From Azotobacter chroococcum (GTDB lineage: Bacteria > Pseudomonadota > Gammaproteobacteria > Pseudomonadales > Pseudomonadaceae): a stretch of 64,000 bases of DNA. The notes beneath the pieces are model-generated. The model saw only the letters and a list, made by a program, of their open reading frames with translations, did no database searches and was not told the origin of the DNA. Numbering within the stretch: the first letter of the stretch is position 1; each line of letters opens with the position of its first letter. Shown piece after piece: positions 19,741 to 29,053 of this stretch. The stretch spans positions 1-64,000 of the forward strand of contig NZ_SMMU01000007.1 of NCBI RefSeq assembly GCF_004339665.1, written 5' to 3'. The translations under genes and the position numbers were made by a program.

Positions 19741-19869
19741 GTTTGGGTGATCCTTGCGTGACAGGCTGCGCTACCTGGAAATGGCCGCAGGAAACGGGTT
19801 GATTTGCGTCACTAAGCCAAGGGGCACTGCGGAGTATTTTGGCGAGCCTCTGCATCCAGCGAGGTTTCC

Positions 19870-20655
19870 ATGCGACGCGAACCCCATGTGCTGTTCGACA
19901 ACGGCACCCATCAATGCCTGCTTTTCGATGATCTGGTCAGGGGCGAGGGCGTACAGACCAACCAGTTCCTGATCACCGACCACGGCCAGTACCTGCTGCT
20001 CGATCCGGGCGGCGATCTGACCTACACGCCGCTGTCGCTGGAGCTGTCGAAGCGCATCTCGCTGCAGGAGCTGACCTACATCTTCGCCTCGCACCAGGAC
20101 CCGGACATCATCTCCTCGCTGGGCAAGTGGCTGCTGCACACCAAGGCCAAGGTGCTCTGCTCGAAGCTGTGGGCGCGCTTCCTGCCGCACCTGACCGCCA
20201 ACTACCTGGCCATGAGCCATGGCATCTCCACCTACGACCGGATCATCGCCCTGCCGGACCGTGGCGACTCGATCGCTCTCGGTCGCTGCCAGCTGAAGGC
20301 GGTGCCGGCGCACTTCCTGCACTCGGTGGGCAACTTCCAGCTGTACGACCCGGTGAGCCGCATCCTCTTCTCCGGCGACATGGGCGCCTCGCTGGTGGAC
20401 GACGCCACCCCGGTGCGCGATTTCGCCAGCCATATCCCGCACATGGATGCCTTCCATCGCCGCTACATGGCCAGCAACAAGGTCTGCCGGCTGTGGGTGG
20501 GCATGGTGCGCAACATGAAGGTGGATATGATCGTGCCGCAGCATGGCCGCCCCTTCGTCGGCAAGGAGATGATCGACGCCTTCCTCAACTGGGTCGAGCA
20601 TCTGGAGTGCGGTATCGACCTCCTCGGGCCGGACGACTACCAACTGCCGAAATAG
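19870..20655 (+). CDS. Metallo-beta-lactamase fold protein with oxygen-binding diiron-type site
   Basis: A 261-residue cytoplasmic protein. The metal site resembles flavodiiron proteins and the ODP family rather than classical hydrolases: SHQDPDI near residue 75 gives H-x-D-x-D (flavodiiron H-x-E-x-D). HFLHSVGNF, LFSGDMGASL (bridging aspartate) and PQHGRP supply the other ligands. It has no flavodoxin domain, so it is more likely an oxygen or redox sensor than an NO/O2 reductase by itself. It stands alone, divergent from olsB. Confidence 0.85.
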   Translation: MRREPHVLFDNGTHQCLLFDDLVRGEGVQTNQFLITDHGQYLLLDPGGDLTYTPLSLELSKRISLQELTYIFASHQDPDIISSLGKWLLHTKAKVLCSKLWARFLPHLTANYLAMSHGISTYDRIIALPDRGDSIALGRCQLKAVPAHFLHSVGNFQLYDPVSRILFSGDMGASLVDDATPVRDFASHIPHMDAFHRRYMASNKVCRLWVGMVRNMKVDMIVPQHGRPFVGKEMIDAFLNWVEHLECGIDLLGPDDYQLPK

Positions 20656-20739
20656 GCCGTTCACCCCCGGCCGGGCCGTGTCCATTTCGTCATCCGGCCC
20701 GTGCTAGGCTTCGCGCTCTGCCCGTCGCGAGGTCGATGC

Positions 20740-21858
20740 ATGTCCGCCATTGGGTTTTCCGTCCGCTTCCTGGTCGCTGGCCTGGCGGCCGCCGTGCTCG
20801 CCGCCGGCCGGGCCGTCGCCGAGGACTGGCCGGGTGCCGGCTGGGCTCGTCAGCCTGTCGCTCGGGGGCCGGCGCTCGAGGCCTTCGAGGCCTATGCCTT
20901 TCCGCCGCGGGACGAGGTCGGGCGCCGCGGCGTGCGTAGCGACGCGGTGGTGGTGATCCGTGACGGTGTGCTGGTCTACGAGCACTATGCCGCGCCGACC
21001 ACCGCGAACACGCCGCATCTGGTCTGGTCGGTGAGCAAGAGCCTGCTCGCCTGTCTGCTCGGCGTGGCCTACGGCGAGGGCCGCTTCCGGCTCGACGATC
21101 CGGCGCTGCAGTACTATCTGCCGCTCGCCGGCCATCCCGACCTGCGCATGCGCCACCTGCTCAACTGGACCTCCGGCCTGGCCTGGGAGGAGGACTACGA
21201 GTACTCGCCGCTGAAGTCCTCGGTTATCGCCATGCTCTACACCCGTGGCCATAACGATATGGCCCGTTTCGTCGCTCGGCATCAGGCAGATACCGGGCCC
21301 GGCACGCGCTTCAGCTATTCGAGCGGCGACAGCGTGCTGCTCGCGGCGGCGCTGAAGGGCATGCTCCCGGCCGAGCGCTATGCGGACTACCCCTGGCGGG
21401 CACTGTTCGAGCCGCTCGGCATCACCTCGGCGGTCTGGGAACGGGACGCGACCGGCACCTTCATCGGTGCCTCCTATGCCTACCTGAGTGCCCGCGACCT
21501 GGCCCGGGTCGGCCTGCTGATGCTGCGCGACGGTCGCTGGGGCGAGCGCCGGCTGCTGCCGGCGGATTGGGTCGCCTTCAACCGCTCGCCGGTGCCCGGC
21601 TACCAGCCGCGTGGGGAGGGATTGGTGCCGGGCGGGCACTGGTGGCTGAACCTGCCGCTGGCGAGAGCGTCGCGGCCCTGGCCGGACGCGCCGGCGGACA
21701 CCTTCGCCGCGCTGGGCCACTGGGGCCAAGCGCTCTATGTGCTGCCGGCGGAAAAGCTGGTGATCGTCCGCTTCGCCGACGACCGCGATCTGAGTTATCG
21801 GCACAACGACTTCCTGCATCTGGCCCGCGCGGCCTTCGTTTCCGGGGAGGCCCGCTGA
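20740..21858 (+). CDS. Exported serine hydrolase, beta-lactamase class C family
   Basis: A 372-residue protein with a signal peptide (FLVAGLAAAVLAAGRAVA). It has the class C serine motifs: SVSK (SxxK, in WSVSKSLLACLLG), YSSGDS (YxS) and GHWGQ near the C-terminus, in place of KTG. The family includes esterases, 6-aminohexanoate-dimer hydrolases and D-aminopeptidases; I cannot name the substrate. The ATG at 20740 starts the signal peptide. Its stop overlaps the next gene's start (TGATG), so the two are translationally coupled. Confidence 0.85.
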   Translation: MSAIGFSVRFLVAGLAAAVLAAGRAVAEDWPGAGWARQPVARGPALEAFEAYAFPPRDEVGRRGVRSDAVVVIRDGVLVYEHYAAPTTANTPHLVWSVSKSLLACLLGVAYGEGRFRLDDPALQYYLPLAGHPDLRMRHLLNWTSGLAWEEDYEYSPLKSSVIAMLYTRGHNDMARFVARHQADTGPGTRFSYSSGDSVLLAAALKGMLPAERYADYPWRALFEPLGITSAVWERDATGTFIGASYAYLSARDLARVGLLMLRDGRWGERRLLPADWVAFNRSPVPGYQPRGEGLVPGGHWWLNLPLARASRPWPDAPADTFAALGHWGQALYVLPAEKLVIVRFADDRDLSYRHNDFLHLARAAFVSGEAR

Positions 21859-22190
21859 TGCGCCGTCGTCATGCCCTGCTGCTGGGCTCGGCCGTGCTGC
21901 TGGTGGCCACCGTGGTCTGGCCGAACCGCGCACACCTGGCGGCCTTCCCCGACATCATCGGCGCCTATAGCGCCAAGGAGTACTGCTCGTGTCGCTATGT
22001 GAGCGGCAACCCGGCCGACTATTGCCAGGTCTATATCCAGCAGTACATCCCGATCGACCAGTTGCACGACGAGCCGGCCAGCCGGACGGTGACCGCCCGT
22101 GGTCTGGGGCGCACCCACAGCGCCGTCTGGCTCGGTCCGCGCGAGGGCTGCCGTCTGCTGGCCGAGGAAGAGGCGGCAGCCGTGCCCTGA
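21858..22190 (+). CDS. Small exported protein coupled to the serine hydrolase
   Basis: A 110-residue protein of unknown function. It has an N-terminal hydrophobic signal or anchor (HALLLGSAVLLVATVVW), then a short domain with three close cysteines (YCSCRYVSGNPADYC) and one more near the C-terminus (REGCRLL), which fits disulphide bonding in the periplasm. Its start codon overlaps the hydrolase stop, so a joint role is likely. Confidence 0.7.
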   Translation: MRRRHALLLGSAVLLVATVVWPNRAHLAAFPDIIGAYSAKEYCSCRYVSGNPADYCQVYIQQYIPIDQLHDEPASRTVTARGLGRTHSAVWLGPREGCRLLAEEEAAAVP

Positions 22191-22380
22191 ACCCGTGTCC
22201 CGGAACCGGCCGGTGAGCTTCCGGCGCTGGCCAGGAGCGGTTATCGGCCTGCGCCGGTCTTCAAGCGAGAGGTTGCATGCACCAGTCATTTACCCCTTTG
22301 CCGTCCAGGCGGCCGTCACCGGCAGGGCGGCGGTGTTCCCTGCTGGGAGCATTCGCCGGCGTCCCTGCAGGCTGGGGGCC

Positions 22381-23544
22381 ATGATGCGGGAGGGGGCGGT
22401 CTTCCCCTGGCGCGGCGGCAATCGCTTCGGTCTGCTGATCGACGGCGAGGTGTTCTTTCCGCGCATGCTGGAAGCCATTGCCGGGGCCAGATGGCGCATC
22501 GACCTGGAGCTGTACCTGATCGAGGACGGCCGCTGTGCCGAGTGCCTGGTCGAGGCGCTGGTCGACGCCGCCCGCCGCGGCGTGCAGGTGCGCTGCCTGT
22601 TCGACGGCTTCGGTGCGTTCGGGTTCGGTGCGGGTCTGCGCGGCCGGCTGACCGAGGCCGGCGTCGCCCTGGCGCAGTTCAATCCCCTGCGCTGGCGCTT
22701 CGGACTGCACAACCTGCATCGCGACCATCGCAAGGTGCTGCTGGTGGACGATCGTCTGGGTTATGTCGGCGGTGCCGGCGCCACCGACGCGTTCTGGAAT
22801 CCGGAGGATAAAGGCGCCCAGTGGCACGAGATCATGGTGGAAATCGCCGGCCCCCTGCTGGCCGACTGGCGGACGCTGTTCGACCACCAGTGGATGCTCT
22901 GCCACGAGCGCGGGCGCTGGCATTCGCAGCGCCCGCCGAAGCCGCCGCGCATCCCGCCGGGACCGTTGCGCCGCGAGGGTTCCGGGCGGCTCGCCTATGC
23001 CGAGGCGCGCCAGCACCGCGACGTGTTGCTGGCGCTGATCCGCAGCCTGCGCCGCGCGAACCGGCGGATCTGGCTGGCCACCCCGTATTTCCTGCCGACC
23101 TGGAAGGTCCGCCGCGCCCTGCTCAAGGCGGCCCGGCGCGGGGTGGAGGTGCGCCTGTTGCTGGCCGGGCGCAACACCGACCACCCGCCGGTGCGCTATG
23201 CCGGACAACGTTATTACCGCCGCCTGCTGCGCGCCGGCGTGCGCATCTTCGAATACCAGCCGCGCTTCCTGCACCTGAAGATGGTGCTGGTCGACGACTG
23301 GGTCAGCGCTGGTTCCTGCAACTTCGATCACTGGAACCTACGCTTGAATCTGGAGGCCAATCTCGAAACGCGGGATCCCGTCTTCATCGCCGAGGTTGTC
23401 GAATGTTTCCTCGCCGACTTCCAGGTCAGCCACGAGGTCGACCTGGCCTCCTGGCAGGCCCGGCCCTGGTACCGCCGTCTGTACCAGCGGCTGTGGGGCT
23501 GGCTGGACCGGCTGGTGGTCGATCTGCTGGATCGCGGCGGTTGA
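22381..23544 (+). CDS. Phospholipase D family, cardiolipin synthase-like protein
   Basis: A 387-residue protein with two HKD motifs: HRKVLLVDD (about residue 117) and HLKMVLVDDWVSAGSCNFD (about residue 299). This is the two-lobed layout of bacterial cardiolipin synthases, most like the soluble ClsB type because no N-terminal membrane pair is seen. It would join two phosphatidyl groups, or phosphatidylethanolamine and phosphatidylglycerol. The start MMREGAVFPW at 22381 follows a GGGGG run; the frame is open further upstream but without a family-like sequence. Confidence 0.85.
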   Translation: MMREGAVFPWRGGNRFGLLIDGEVFFPRMLEAIAGARWRIDLELYLIEDGRCAECLVEALVDAARRGVQVRCLFDGFGAFGFGAGLRGRLTEAGVALAQFNPLRWRFGLHNLHRDHRKVLLVDDRLGYVGGAGATDAFWNPEDKGAQWHEIMVEIAGPLLADWRTLFDHQWMLCHERGRWHSQRPPKPPRIPPGPLRREGSGRLAYAEARQHRDVLLALIRSLRRANRRIWLATPYFLPTWKVRRALLKAARRGVEVRLLLAGRNTDHPPVRYAGQRYYRRLLRAGVRIFEYQPRFLHLKMVLVDDWVSAGSCNFDHWNLRLNLEANLETRDPVFIAEVVECFLADFQVSHEVDLASWQARPWYRRLYQRLWGWLDRLVVDLLDRGG

Positions 23545-23678
23545 GCCGTTGGCCGGGCCGAGGGTGGGTCGACGGCCGGGGGGCGGCAGGGTAGGGTGGG
23601 CCTCCCTGTCGCGCAGAATCCCCAGGTTCCGGCCGGGGAGGCCATGCGCGTTTTCCGCGTTTTGCTCAGGAGTTTCCC

Positions 23679-24266
23679 GTGTCCGCCAAGAAGATCCTCA
23701 TGTTGGTCGGCGACTATGCCGAAGATTACGAAACCATGGTGCCGTTCCAGGCGTTGCTGATGCTCGGCCATGCGGTGCATGCCGTGTGTCCGGGCAAGAG
23801 CGCCGGGCAGAGCGTGCGTACCGCCATTCACGACTTCGAGGGCGACCAGACCTACAGCGAAAAGCCGGGGCACAACTTCGCTCTGAACTTCGACTTCGCC
23901 AGGGTGCGCGCCGAGGATTACGACGCGCTGCTGATTCCGGGTGGCCGGGCGCCCGAATACCTGCGCCTCGACGCGCGTGTGCTGGAGCTGGTGCGAGCCT
24001 TCGCCACGGCGAACAAGCCGATTGCCGCCGTCTGCCATGGCGCCCAGCTGCTGGCCGCGGCCGGGGTGCTCGACGGCCGCTCGTGCAGCGCCTATCCGGC
24101 CTGCGCCCCCGAGGTGCGGCTGGCCGGCGGCGAGTATGTGGACATTCCGCTGGACCAGGCCCATGTGGATGGCAACCTGGTCACGGCGCCAGCCTGGCCG
24201 GCCCATCCGGCCTGGCTGGCCAGCTTCGTCGGATTGCTGGGCACCCGGATCGTTCATGAGGGCTAG
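23679..24266 (+). CDS. DJ-1/PfpI family protein
   Basis: A 195-residue cytoplasmic protein of the glutamine-amidotransferase-like fold. The nucleophile elbow [16 protein letters not shown] carries the conserved cysteine-histidine, and [13 protein letters not shown] precedes it. Family members act as glyoxalase/deglycase, protease or chaperone enzymes; which one applies is not visible. The start is GTG with AGGAG 6 nt upstream. It is a single gene by spacing. Confidence 0.88.
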   Translation: MSAKKILMLVGDYAEDYETMVPFQALLMLGHAVHAVCPGKSAGQSVRTAIHDFEGDQTYSEKPGHNFALNFDFARVRAEDYDALLIPGGRAPEYLRLDARVLELVRAFATANKPIAAVCHGAQLLAAAGVLDGRSCSAYPACAPEVRLAGGEYVDIPLDQAHVDGNLVTAPAWPAHPAWLASFVGLLGTRIVHEG

Positions 24267-24654
24267 GTGTCCGGAGCCCGATCCGGCAGGCGGCGGTCGG
24301 GCCGCTGCCTCGATACGTCGCAGCGCAGCGGCCGAATGTCTGCCGGCTGGCCGTCTACGCCGGGTGTTGCATTTTTTTGGTGCGCGGTGGATCTTGCTGG
24401 ATAAATCGGGAGCTTTTTTGGTGCATGGCCTTCCCGGTTCCGCCGCACCCTGTCCGCAAGAGAGAAACTTGGGAGGCGCAGTGGGCGTTCGGATCCGGTC
24501 GGTAGCGACTGGAGCGGGTGGCGAACCAGCCGCCGGTCCGCTTCCGATTCGTCGGCAGCGGTCGTGTAGCGTCTCCAACACTTTGATAGGAATAGGAACT
24601 TGGCAACTGGCATGAGCTTTGCGAATTTCTTCTATGCACAGCCGAGGAGCATGC
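24267..24654. other. Intergenic region with direct repeats
   Basis: A 388-bp gap without a convincing gene. It holds two copies of TTTTTTGGTGC (24373-24383 and 24414-24424), 41 bp apart, and ends with a sigma-54-type promoter at 24607. The repeats could be activator sites, but no family is recognised. Confidence 0.5.
24607..24623 (+). promoter_or_regulatory. Sigma-54-type promoter
   Basis: CTGGCATGAGCTTTGCG matches the -24/-12 pattern with GG at 24609-24610 and GC at 24621-24622, exactly 10 nt between them. Two consensus positions differ. Transcription would start near 24634, about 20 nt before the ATP-grasp gene. This suggests nitrogen or other NtrC-type control. Confidence 0.6.
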
Positions 24655-26064
24655 ATGGATCGCCAATTTTTTGACGAAATGTACGATGCGGACGGCGTCT
24701 GCCGGCCGCATTACCGGGGCTTCGCCAACTGGTTGGAGAACACTCCCCAGGAGCTGCTGGCCCAGCGCCGGCGCGAGGCCGATCTTCTGTTTCACCGGGC
24801 GGGCATCACCTTCACCCTGTACGGCGACGCGCAGGGCACCGAGCGTCTGATTCCCTTCGACATCATCCCGCGCAGCATCCCCGTCAGCGAATGGCGCGGG
24901 ATCGAGGCTGGGTGCATCCAGCGGGTCCAGGCACTGAACCTGTTTCTCGCCGACATCTATCACGATCAGCGCATCCTCAAGGCCGGCATCATCCCGCCGG
25001 AGCAGGTGCTGTCCAACGACGGCTATCAGCAGGTCATGCACGGGCTCGACCTGCATCGCGACATCTACGCGCACATCGCCGGGGTCGACCTGGTGCGCGA
25101 CGGCGACGGCACTTTCTACGTGCTGGAGGACAACCTGCGTACGCCGAGCGGCGTCAGCTACATGCTGGAAGACCGCAAGATGATGATGCGGCTGTTCCCC
25201 GAACTGTTCTCCGCCCAGCGCATCGCCCCCGTCGACCACTATCCGAACCTGCTGCTGGAGACCCTGAGGAGTTCCAGCCCGTTGGACAATCCCAGCGTGG
25301 TGGTGCTGACCCCGGGGCGCTACAACAGCGCCTATTTCGAACACGCCTTCCTGGCCCGCGAGATGGGCGTGGAACTGGTGGAGGGGGCCGACCTGTTCGT
25401 CCGTGACGAGCGGGTATTCATGCGCACCACCGCCGGCGCCAGGCCGGTGGACGTGATCTACCGCCGGCTGGACGATGCCTTCCTCGATCCGCTGGCGTTC
25501 AATCCCGAGTCGGTGCTCGGTGTGCCGGGGCTGCTCTCGGCCTACCGCTGCGGCAACGTGGTGCTGGCCAATGCCATCGGCACCGGCGTGGCCGACGACA
25601 AGTCGATCTACCCCTATGTCACCGACATGATCCGTTTCTACCTGGGCGAGGAGCCGATCCTGCAGAACGTGCCCACCTGGCAATGCCGCAAGCCGCAGGA
25701 TCTGTCCCACGTCCTGGCCCATCTGCCCGAGCTGGTGGTCAAGGAAACCCAGGGGTCCGGCGGTTACGGCATGCTGGTGGGGCCGGCGGCCACCAAGGCC
25801 GAGATCGAGGCCTTCCGCGAGCGTCTCAAGGCGCGTCCCGAGGCTTACATCGCCCAGCCGACCCTGAGCCTGTCGACCTGCCCGACCTTCGTCGAAAGCG
25901 GCATCGCGCCGCGGCACATTGATCTGCGGCCCTTCGTCCTGAGCGGCCGCGAAACCCGCCTGGTGCCCGGTGGGCTCACCCGCGTGGCCCTGCGAGAAGG
26001 CTCCCTGGTGGTCAACTCGTCCCAGGGCGGCGGGACCAAGGACACCTGGGTCGTTGAGGATTGA
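24655..26064 (+). CDS. Circularly permuted ATP-grasp type 2 family protein
   Basis: A 469-residue cytoplasmic protein of the circularly permuted ATP-grasp family (DUF404/DUF407 region). Typical stretches are GITFTLYGD, FYVLEDNLRTPSGVSYM, the nucleotide-binding VVKETQGSGGYGML near residue 365, and IDLRPFV. Such proteins are predicted peptide ligases and nearly always pair with an alpha-E protein, as here 14 bp downstream. The ATG has GAGGAG upstream. The usual extra partners (transglutaminase-like or proteasome-like proteins) are absent from this locus. Confidence 0.92.
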   Translation: MDRQFFDEMYDADGVCRPHYRGFANWLENTPQELLAQRRREADLLFHRAGITFTLYGDAQGTERLIPFDIIPRSIPVSEWRGIEAGCIQRVQALNLFLADIYHDQRILKAGIIPPEQVLSNDGYQQVMHGLDLHRDIYAHIAGVDLVRDGDGTFYVLEDNLRTPSGVSYMLEDRKMMMRLFPELFSAQRIAPVDHYPNLLLETLRSSSPLDNPSVVVLTPGRYNSAYFEHAFLAREMGVELVEGADLFVRDERVFMRTTAGARPVDVIYRRLDDAFLDPLAFNPESVLGVPGLLSAYRCGNVVLANAIGTGVADDKSIYPYVTDMIRFYLGEEPILQNVPTWQCRKPQDLSHVLAHLPELVVKETQGSGGYGMLVGPAATKAEIEAFRERLKARPEAYIAQPTLSLSTCPTFVESGIAPRHIDLRPFVLSGRETRLVPGGLTRVALREGSLVVNSSQGGGTKDTWVVED

Positions 26065-26078
26065 GGGAATTATCGAGC

Positions 26079-27029
26079 ATGTTAAGTAGAACCGCCGCCG
26101 ATCTGTACTGGATGTCGCGCTATCTGGAGCGTGCCGAGAATCTCGCGCGGATGCTCGACGTCAGCTATTCGCTGTCCCTGATGCCGCAGGACGGACGCGG
26201 CAATGGCCTCGACGAGCTGGCCATGCCGCTGCTGATCACCGGCACTCTCGAGGACTACCTGCAGCGCCACGGCGAATTGCACGCCGAACGCATGCTGCAC
26301 TTCTTCGCCCTCGATGCGAGCAACCCGGCCAGCCTGTTCAACTGTCTGGCCGCGGCGCGCAGCAACGCCCATGCGGTGCGCGGGCGAATCACTGCGGACA
26401 TGTGGGAGAACATCAACGCCACCTGGCTGACCCTGCTCGACCTTGCCGAGCAGGGACTGAGCGGCTACGGCATCAGCCGTTTCTGCGAGTGGGTCAAGGA
26501 GCGCTCGCACCTGTTCCGCGGCGCCACCTACGGTACCCTGATGCGTGGCGACGTGCACAGCTTCATCCGTCTGGGTACCTTCATCGAGCGGGCCGACAAC
26601 ACCCTGCGCCTGCTCGACGCCCGCTACGAACTGCTCGGCGCGGACAGCGAGGACCCCAACGACCGTTCGGCGCGTGCCTACTACCAGTGGAGCGCGCTGC
26701 TCCGTGCGCTGACCGCTTTCGAAGCCTTCGCCGAGATCTATCGCGGCTCGCCGCGGGCCGGCAAGGTCGCCGAGCTGCTGCTGCTGCGGGCGGAAGTGCC
26801 GCGCTCGCTGCGCTCCTGCCTGACCGAGCTGCAGCAGAACCTCGCTGCGCTGCCCGGCGACAACGGCCGTCCGGCGCAGCGCCTGGCGGCCGAGCTGGAG
26901 GCGCGGCTGCGCTACACGGTGATCGAGGAGGTCTTGGAAACCGGGATGCATGCCTGGATCACCGAGTACATCGAGCAGGTGCAGTGTCTGGGCGACGCCA
27001 TCCACAAGTGCTATCTGGAAGTGGCCTGA
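26079..27029 (+). CDS. Alpha-E domain protein
   Basis: A 316-residue all-helical protein of the DUF403 (alpha-E) family: LSRTAADLYWMSRYLERAENLARML at the start, and FIRLGTFIERADNTLRLLDARY in the middle. It acts with the ATP-grasp protein in a predicted peptide synthesis or modification system whose product is not known. ATG 26079 starts the conserved sequence. A terminator-like hairpin follows directly. Confidence 0.9.
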   Translation: MLSRTAADLYWMSRYLERAENLARMLDVSYSLSLMPQDGRGNGLDELAMPLLITGTLEDYLQRHGELHAERMLHFFALDASNPASLFNCLAAARSNAHAVRGRITADMWENINATWLTLLDLAEQGLSGYGISRFCEWVKERSHLFRGATYGTLMRGDVHSFIRLGTFIERADNTLRLLDARYELLGADSEDPNDRSARAYYQWSALLRALTAFEAFAEIYRGSPRAGKVAELLLLRAEVPRSLRSCLTELQQNLAALPGDNGRPAQRLAAELEARLRYTVIEEVLETGMHAWITEYIEQVQCLGDAIHKCYLEVA

Positions 27030-27035
27030 GTGCTT

Positions 27036-27058
27036 GCCGGCATCCGCTGGATGCCGGC
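27036..27058 (+). terminator. Hairpin after the ATP-grasp/alpha-E operon
   Basis: A perfect 10-bp stem (GCCGGCATCC and GGATGCCGGC) with a 3-nt loop begins 7 bp after the stop codon. A U-run is missing. Confidence 0.6.
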
Positions 27059-27164
27059 GCGTCGCGGCTTGGGCGCTGGCGCAACGGGCGTCGCCCGGGA
27101 CAGGGTCTGCGGCCCTTTTCCGTTCACGGTCAGGGGCTTTCCGCTCGGACGGCGCGCAGTCACC

Positions 27165-27536
27165 TCACCGACAGTCTCCCGCCTCGGCCAGGCGATATTC
27201 GATGATTTCGCTGACCCGGAAGCTGCCCGGAAAATCGCGGCAGCCCGGGCAGTCCAGCTGCGGTCCCGGGGTGCCGCGCAGGACCGCGAAGGCTTCCTCG
27301 TAGGGTTCGCTGACCAGACTTGTGTACTGGGCCTCGAGACGGTGGTCGGTGGCTTCGTCTGCCACCAGCCAGAGGGGGGCCTCGGCATTGCAGGGGACGA
27401 AGACATGCATCTCCGGGGCCATGACCAGATGGCCCTCATAGCGTCCGGCTGACGGGCCGCCGTCCCTGGTCGTGGAGGTGCCTGCGCAGCCGGCGAGCAG
27501 CACGGCGCCGGCGAGAGGGTAGAAAATCGGATGCAT
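27165..27536 (-). CDS. Small lipoprotein with PC-containing beta domain
   Basis: A 123-residue lipoprotein: signal peptide MHPIFYPLAGAVLLAGC with lipobox LAGC. The short domain reads GRYEGHLVMAPEMHVFVPCN..LWLVAD, resembling the FxPC..W.. pattern of NlpE/COG3650-like lipoproteins. A C-x-x-C pair follows (DCPGCRDFPG). AAGGAGG stands just upstream of the ATG. The function is unknown; a cell-envelope stress or metal role is only a guess. Confidence 0.72.
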   Translation of the reverse strand: MHPIFYPLAGAVLLAGCAGTSTTRDGGPSAGRYEGHLVMAPEMHVFVPCNAEAPLWLVADEATDHRLEAQYTSLVSEPYEEAFAVLRGTPGPQLDCPGCRDFPGSFRVSEIIEYRLAEAGDCR

Positions 27537-27652
27537 AAGCCTCCTTGAGCTGGGCTGATGCGAGATGGCCTGGATGAGGAGGCTGCTACCCGCATCGGGA
27601 TAGGTCAAGAGCCAGACAGGAAAGGCAGGCGTTATCTCTGCTCTGCTTGTCC

Positions 27653-27673
27653 TGCGGAGCGCGCCGCTCCGCA
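27653..27673 (-). terminator. Hairpin after rimO
   Basis: Inverted repeat TGCGGAGC/GCTCCGCA with a short loop, about 30 bp past the rimO stop. No U-run follows on the minus strand. Confidence 0.45.
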
Positions 27674-27702
27674 AGGGCCGGAGCGGCGTGCGGGCGCGGA
27701 CC

Positions 27703-29025
27703 TCAGAGGGTTTCCGCCCAGAGGTCGTATTCGTCGGCGTCGGTGATGCGCACGCGCACCTTGTCGCCTGGCTTGAGTTCCTGCTCGCTGTCGACGTAGA
27801 CGTTGCCGTCGATCTCCGGGGCGTCGGCGGCGGAGCGGCCGATGGCGCCCTGCTCGTCGACCTCGTCGATCAGCACCTCGATCTCCTTGCCGATCTTCAG
27901 CTGCAGGCGCGCGGCGCTGATCGCCTGCTGGTGGGCCATGAAGCGCTCCCAGCGCGCCTGCTTGACCTCCTCCGGCACCGCGCCTTTCAGTTCGTTGGCC
28001 GGTGCGCCGTCCACCGCCGAATACTGGAAACAGCCGACGCGATCCAGCTGGGCTTCGCTCAGCCAGTCGAGCAGGTACTGGAAGTCTTCCTCGGTCTCGC
28101 CGGGGAAGCCGACGATGAAGGTCGAGCGGATGGTCAGCTCCGGGCAGATCTCCCGCCACCGCTTGATGCGTGCCAGGGTCTGGTCCTCGAAGGCCGGGCG
28201 CTTCATCGCCTTGAGGATCTTCGGGCTGGCGTGCTGGAAGGGAATGTCCAGGTACGGCAGGATCTTGCCGGCGGCCATCAGCGGGATCAGGTCGTCGACG
28301 TTGGGGTAGGGGTAGACGTAGTGCAGGCGCACCCACACGCCCATCTTGCCGAGTTCCTCGCACAGCTCGAGCATGCGCGTCTTCACCGGCTGGCCGTTCC
28401 AGAAGTCGGTCCGGTACTTGAGATCGACGCCGTAGGCGCTGGTGTCCTGGGAGATCACCAGGAGCTCCTTGACGCCGGCCTTGACCAGGCGCTCGGCCTC
28501 GCCCAGCACCTCGCCTGCCGGACGGCTGACCAGCTTGCCGCGCATGGAGGGGATGATGCAGAAGGCGCAACTGTGGTTGCAGCCTTCGGAAATCTTCAGG
28601 TAGGCGTAGTGGCGCGGAGTCAGCTTGATGCCCTGCGGCGGCACCAGGTCGACGAAGGGATCGTGCTCGGTGCTCGGCGGCACCACCTCGTGCACGGCGT
28701 TGACCACCTGCTCGTACTGCTGCGGGCCGGTGACCGCCAGCACGCTGGGATGCACGTTACGGATGCTGTCCTCGGACACGCCCATGCAGCCGGTGACGAT
28801 CACCTTGCCGTTCTCGGCCAGGGCTTCGCCGATGGCGTCCAGCGACTCGGCCTTGGCGCTGTCGATGAAGCCGCAGGTATTGACCACCACCACGTCGGCG
28901 TCCTCATAGGACGGCACGATCTGGTAGCCCTCCATGCGCAGCTGGGTGAGGATGCGTTCGGAGTCGACGGTGGCCTTCGGGCACCCGAGCGATATAAACC
29001 CTATACTTCCGACTTTCTTCGACAT
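27703..29025 (-). CDS. rimO: Ribosomal protein S12 methylthiotransferase RimO
   Basis: A 440-residue radical-SAM enzyme that adds a methylthio group to an aspartate of ribosomal protein S12. The N-terminal UPF0004 domain carries cluster cysteines at about 15, 51 and 80 ([27 protein letters not shown]). The radical-SAM motif [13 protein letters not shown] lies near 149-156. The C-terminus has the TRAM-like RNA-binding end. It is full length. Its start codon lies only 28 bp from the start of the divergent phage recombinase, so the prophage replaces its native upstream DNA. Confidence 0.95.
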   Translation of the reverse strand: MSKKVGSIGFISLGCPKATVDSERILTQLRMEGYQIVPSYEDADVVVVNTCGFIDSAKAESLDAIGEALAENGKVIVTGCMGVSEDSIRNVHPSVLAVTGPQQYEQVVNAVHEVVPPSTEHDPFVDLVPPQGIKLTPRHYAYLKISEGCNHSCAFCIIPSMRGKLVSRPAGEVLGEAERLVKAGVKELLVISQDTSAYGVDLKYRTDFWNGQPVKTRMLELCEELGKMGVWVRLHYVYPYPNVDDLIPLMAAGKILPYLDIPFQHASPKILKAMKRPAFEDQTLARIKRWREICPELTIRSTFIVGFPGETEEDFQYLLDWLSEAQLDRVGCFQYSAVDGAPANELKGAVPEEVKQARWERFMAHQQAISAARLQLKIGKEIEVLIDEVDEQGAIGRSAADAPEIDGNVYVDSEQELKPGDKVRVRITDADEYDLWAETL

Positions 29026-29053
29026 GACGTTGTAGAGACCTCGGGGGCCGGCG

